From assembly GCA_002432795.1 (NCBI GenBank), contig DJGU01000058.1, positions 6,607-54,858 of the forward strand: a stretch of DNA of 48,252 nucleotides, written 5' to 3'. Under the pieces are notes generated by a model, which worked only from the letters and a program-made list of their open reading frames with translations, made no database searches and was not told where the DNA came from. Position numbers and translations under genes: made by a program. Each line of letters starts with the position of its first letter. Position 1 is the first letter of the stretch. Below, in pieces: positions 45,815-48,252 of this stretch. The stretch is from Anaerolineaceae bacterium UBA5838 (GTDB lineage Bacteria; Chloroflexota; Anaerolineae; Anaerolineales; Anaerolineaceae).

Positions 45815-47152
45815 ATGGAAAATAAAACAGTTCGTTCGTGTTTACTGGTCTTTGTCGCAATTTTATTGCTGGCAGGTTCCTTTGGCCTTGGCTTCGGCGC
45901 TGCCAGTGTGCTTCGAAAAAACCCAATCCGGCAGGCGTTGGGCTACGACACCTGCCCGACGCTTGTGCCCCAACCTGAAAGCAGCCAGCTGCCGTCCGAT
46001 GGCGACCAACCGCAGGCTGAGGGTGAGCTTCCGCCAGCCCCAACCCCCACCAGTTATTGCCTGGAATATACCAGCGCGTCCACGCCGGAAGAGCTGAAAG
46101 AGCTCTTTGATCCCTTCTGGGAGAGCTGGAGACTCTTGCATGAGAACTTTGTTGACCAACCATTGGACGATGTGGCCTTAATGCGCGGCGCCATTCAGGG
46201 TATGCTGGCAGCCACAGGCGACAAGCACACCTCCTACATGGACCCCGAGCAATTCAAACAGGCTAACACCGAGATGGAGGGTGAGTATACGGGCATTGGC
46301 GCCTGGGTGGATACCAGCGGCGATTACGTGGAAATTATTTCTCCCATGAAAGGCTCTCCGGCTGAAGGAGCAGGTTTACAAGCACTGGACCTTGTGATCG
46401 CGATTAATGGCGAGGACATGACTGGCATTCCGGGAGACCTGGTTTTGCAGAGAATTCTGGGTCCTGCCGGCGACACCATCGTGCTGACCATCCGGCGTGG
46501 GGAGGAGACCTTTGATGTTCCAGTAACACGAGCCGTGATCCAGATCCCGGTGGTGGAATACGAGATGCGTGAGGATGGCGTTGGATACATAGCACTTTAT
46601 ACCTTCAATGAGTTGGCTACGGATAAGCTGCGAGCAGCCCTGAAGGATTTATTGTCACAAAAACCGAAAGGTATAATTTTAGACTTACGCGGCAATGGCG
46701 GCGGCTATCTGGTAACTTCTGTTGAGGTCACTTCGGAATTCCTGAAAGATGGCGTGGTGCTGTATGAGGAGTATGGTGATGGCTCCCGCGACCCTTATCC
46801 GGTAAAGAAAGGCGGTCTGGCAACGGAAATCCCGCTGGTGGTTTTGATTGATCAAGGATCAGCTTCAGCATCAGAGATCACTGCCGGTGCGCTGCAGGAT
46901 TACGGACGCGCGAAACTGGTTGGGATGACCAGCTACGGTAAAGGTTCAGTGCAAAACTGGATCCCCCTCCGTACTGAACCAAGCGGCGTGCGCATCACGA
47001 TCGCCCGCTGGCTGACCCCGAACGGCAACCAGATCGATGGCATTGGCCTCACGCCTGACCTGGTCGTGGAATACACCCAGGAAGACTACGACGCCGGTCT
47101 CGATCCGCAATTGGATGCTGCCGTAGAACTCTTACTCAGCGAATTGCCCTAA
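45815..47152 (+). CDS. C-terminal processing peptidase, S41 family
   Basis: The enzyme cleaves exported proteins near their C-termini. The 445-residue protein has an N-terminal membrane anchor (SCLLVFVAILLLAGSFGLGFGAA, about 8-30), an acidic/Pro linker, a helical first part (SWRLLHENFVDQPLDDVALMRGAIQGMLAATGDKHTSYMDPEQF), a PDZ domain (about 150-235), and a tail-specific protease core with GSASASEITAGALQDYG (348-364, the catalytic Ser within SASE) and Lys376 in GKGSVQNW. It is anchored outside the cytoplasm. It follows the HAD gene by 24 bases. Confidence 0.94.
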   Translation: MENKTVRSCLLVFVAILLLAGSFGLGFGAASVLRKNPIRQALGYDTCPTLVPQPESSQLPSDGDQPQAEGELPPAPTPTSYCLEYTSASTPEELKELFDPFWESWRLLHENFVDQPLDDVALMRGAIQGMLAATGDKHTSYMDPEQFKQANTEMEGEYTGIGAWVDTSGDYVEIISPMKGSPAEGAGLQALDLVIAINGEDMTGIPGDLVLQRILGPAGDTIVLTIRRGEETFDVPVTRAVIQIPVVEYEMREDGVGYIALYTFNELATDKLRAALKDLLSQKPKGIILDLRGNGGGYLVTSVEVTSEFLKDGVVLYEEYGDGSRDPYPVKKGGLATEIPLVVLIDQGSASASEITAGALQDYGRAKLVGMTSYGKGSVQNWIPLRTEPSGVRITIARWLTPNGNQIDGIGLTPDLVVEYTQEDYDAGLDPQLDAAVELLLSELP

Positions 47153-47199
47153 AAAGTACTGTTGTTTGATAAGAATATATCGCTAACAAGGAGAATACG

Positions 47200-47889
47200 A
47201 TGAACTTTGAATACTTACTCTATATGATCCCCGGGCTTTTACTGAGCCTTTTCGCACAGGCTAAGGTCAAATCTGCCTACAGCAAGTGGAGCCAGGTGCG
47301 CAATTACCATAACCTGACTGGCTTGGACACTGCCGAGCAGCTCAAGCCACGTGTGGGGCTCGAAAATGTGAAGGTCACCCGCACCAAGGGCACACTGACC
47401 GATCACTACGACCCACGCAACGACACACTGGCACTCTCTCAGGGGGTGGCAGATCAGCCGTCAGTCGCCGCGATGGCGATCACGGCGCACGAACTTGGGC
47501 ACGCCATGCAGGATAAGACCAGTTACGGTCCGATGCGCCTGCGCTCTGCGATTGTGCCGCTGGTGAGCTTTGGCTCGAACATTGGCATATTCTTGGTGAT
47601 GATTGGCGTGGTTTTGAGTATGGCGAACCTGGCGATGATTGGCGTGATTTTATTCTCGTCCACAGCGGTCTTTTCGCTGATCACCCTTCCCGTTGAGCTG
47701 GATGCTTCCAAGCGCGCCCGCCAGATGCTGGACCAGACCGGTTTGGTTGCCAATGAAGAAGAGCGCAAAGGTGTGAAACAGGTGCTGGATGCCGCGGCGT
47801 GGACCTATGTGGCAGGGCTGGCGACCTCTATTTTGCAGCTCCTGTATTACATTTCGGTGGCAGGTCGCGCCAGCGGCAGACGCCGATAA
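47200..47889 (+). CDS. Zinc-dependent membrane peptidase, YugP-like
   Basis: The 229-residue protein has several hydrophobic segments (LLYMIPGLLLSLFA near the start; IVPLVSFGSNIGIFLVMIGVVLSM, MIGVILFSSTAVFSLITLPVE, and a C-terminal one) and a zinc motif HELGH (His97, Glu98, His101) with a likely third ligand in LPVELDASKRA. This is the neutral zinc metallopeptidase family typified by B. subtilis YugP (DUF2268-like; Zn_peptidase_2). Substrate is unknown. CAAGGAG lies upstream of the ATG. A strong terminator follows. Confidence 0.88.
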   Translation: MNFEYLLYMIPGLLLSLFAQAKVKSAYSKWSQVRNYHNLTGLDTAEQLKPRVGLENVKVTRTKGTLTDHYDPRNDTLALSQGVADQPSVAAMAITAHELGHAMQDKTSYGPMRLRSAIVPLVSFGSNIGIFLVMIGVVLSMANLAMIGVILFSSTAVFSLITLPVELDASKRARQMLDQTGLVANEEERKGVKQVLDAAAWTYVAGLATSILQLLYYISVAGRASGRRR

Positions 47890-47908
47890 TAATTTTGAAT
47901 GCTGTTAT

Positions 47909-47934
47909 AAAACCCCGGAAAACCGGGGTTTTTT
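47909..47934 (+). terminator. Rho-independent terminator after yugP-like gene
   Basis: AAAACCCCGG, loop AAAA, CCGGGGTTTTTT: ten-base stem plus T-run, 20 bases after the stop. Confidence 0.92.
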
Positions 47935-47952
47935 ATAAATTTTTGCGAGCCA

Positions 47953-48096
47953 CGTAGGGTGGGTTGGCGTGAACAGAGGTGGGAATTTGACAAGCATTTA
48001 AAAGCAAACCCACCGTTTAAATGCAGAGGTTTTGTGGTGGGTTGGCTATATGCAGGCACTACGTTTAAGAATTCCGTGACGCCAACCCACCCTACG
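47953..48096. repeat. 144-bp MITE-like element with perfect 18-bp terminal inverted repeats
   Basis: CGTAGGGTGGGTTGGCGT (47953-47970) and ACGCCAACCCACCCTACG (48079-48096) are perfect inverted repeats. Inner inverted pairs are GCATTTAAA (47994-48002) with TTTAAATGC, and AAACCCACC with GGTGGGTT. It lies 15 bases from the stop of a RAYT gene on the minus strand. Confidence 0.85.
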
Positions 48097-48111
48097 CCAC
48101 GCTTACTCGAA

Positions 48112-48252
48112 TCATTCTCCCCAATTGTCTGAATCTTCAAATTGCTTCAAGTCTGGTACCCATTCTTTGGAATAGTACCCTTTCTCCACGAAGTTGGAGT
48201 AACTAGACCAAGGCCAGCAGGTCGGACTGTCTGTAAGGCCATGTTTTACGGG
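48112..48252 (-). CDS. REP-associated tyrosine transposase (RAYT), C-terminal part
   Basis: The minus-strand frame runs from the right edge to a stop at 48112-48114. It reads PVKHGLTDSPTCWPWSSYSN, then FVEKGYYSKEWVPDL and a short acidic end. This matches the conserved C-terminus of Y1 transposases of the IS200/RAYT type (NPVKHGLV....WPYSS, then G.Y...W). RAYTs cut and join single-stranded DNA at REP palindromes. Only 46 residues are in the window; the catalytic HUH and Tyr parts lie beyond. The 144-bp element next to it is the expected kind of substrate. Confidence 0.75.
   Translation of the reverse strand, partial: PVKHGLTDSPTCWPWSSYSNFVEKGYYSKEWVPDLKQFEDSDNWGE

Overview
The window is bacterial chromosome, most likely from an Anaerolineae-type member of the Chloroflexota. 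The basis is indirect. A giant secreted subtilase ends in a YLPL tail, which I recall from Chloroflexi exported proteins. Lipoproteins carry Thr/Pro-rich linkers, the ribosomal gene order is Gram-positive-like, S14, S4 and L36 are zinc forms, and hairpin repeats are abundant. No rRNA, tRNA or CRISPR was seen.

Layout: (1) 1-2111 holds a partial pRiA4b ORF-3-like gene cut by the window edge, a Cys-rich protein of unknown role, and a 570-bp repeat-bearing spacer. (2) 2112-5502 is an iron module: a DtxR-type regulator diverging from feoA-feoB-Cys-rich protein, with a 40-bp x5 tandem array, a consensus promoter and two DtxR-like boxes between them. (3) 5503-10715 is a 1565-residue exported S8 protease with its own promoter, long leader and strong terminator. 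(4) 10716-11660 is a repeat-rich spacer. (5) 11661-28610 is one long ribosomal/transcription/secretion cluster: L3-L4-L23-L2-S19-L22-S3-L16-L29-S17-L14-L24-L5-S14-S8-L6-L18-S5-L30-L15-secY-adk-map-L36-S13-S11-S4-rpoA-L17-truA-L13-S9. S10 (rpsJ) and IF-1 (infA) are absent from their usual places. S17 carries a repetitive acidic tail and L24 a Lys/Ala/Pro-rich basic tail in place of its usual C-terminus. (6) 28637-32890 holds a tetrapyrrole methylase-MazG fusion, the lipid II flippase MurJ and a GNAT-like acyltransferase. (7) 32891-33796 is an array of three 175-bp inverted-repeat elements. (8) 33797-35711 (minus) is xseA-xseB-DUF212, translationally coupled. (9) 35896-40909 holds a lipoprotein, a two-TM protein, a lipoprotein trypsin-like protease, a hotdog thioesterase and an MscS channel. 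(10) 40910-42727 is a 1.8-kb gene-free mosaic of nested repeats. (11) 42728-47889 holds PlsC, a CbpA-type DnaJ, LOG phosphoribohydrolase overlapping a HAD 5'-nucleotidase, a C-terminal processing protease and a YugP-like metallopeptidase. (12) The right edge holds an 18-bp-TIR element next to the C-terminus of a REP-associated tyrosine transposase (RAYT).

How it fits together: most of the window is housekeeping (translation, secretion, envelope and proteolysis). The unusual signals are the complementary charged tails on S17 and L24, the tandem array in the iron-regulator promoter, and at least four families of palindromic elements, one of them inserted inside another. The RAYT at the right end is a plausible mobiliser of some of them.
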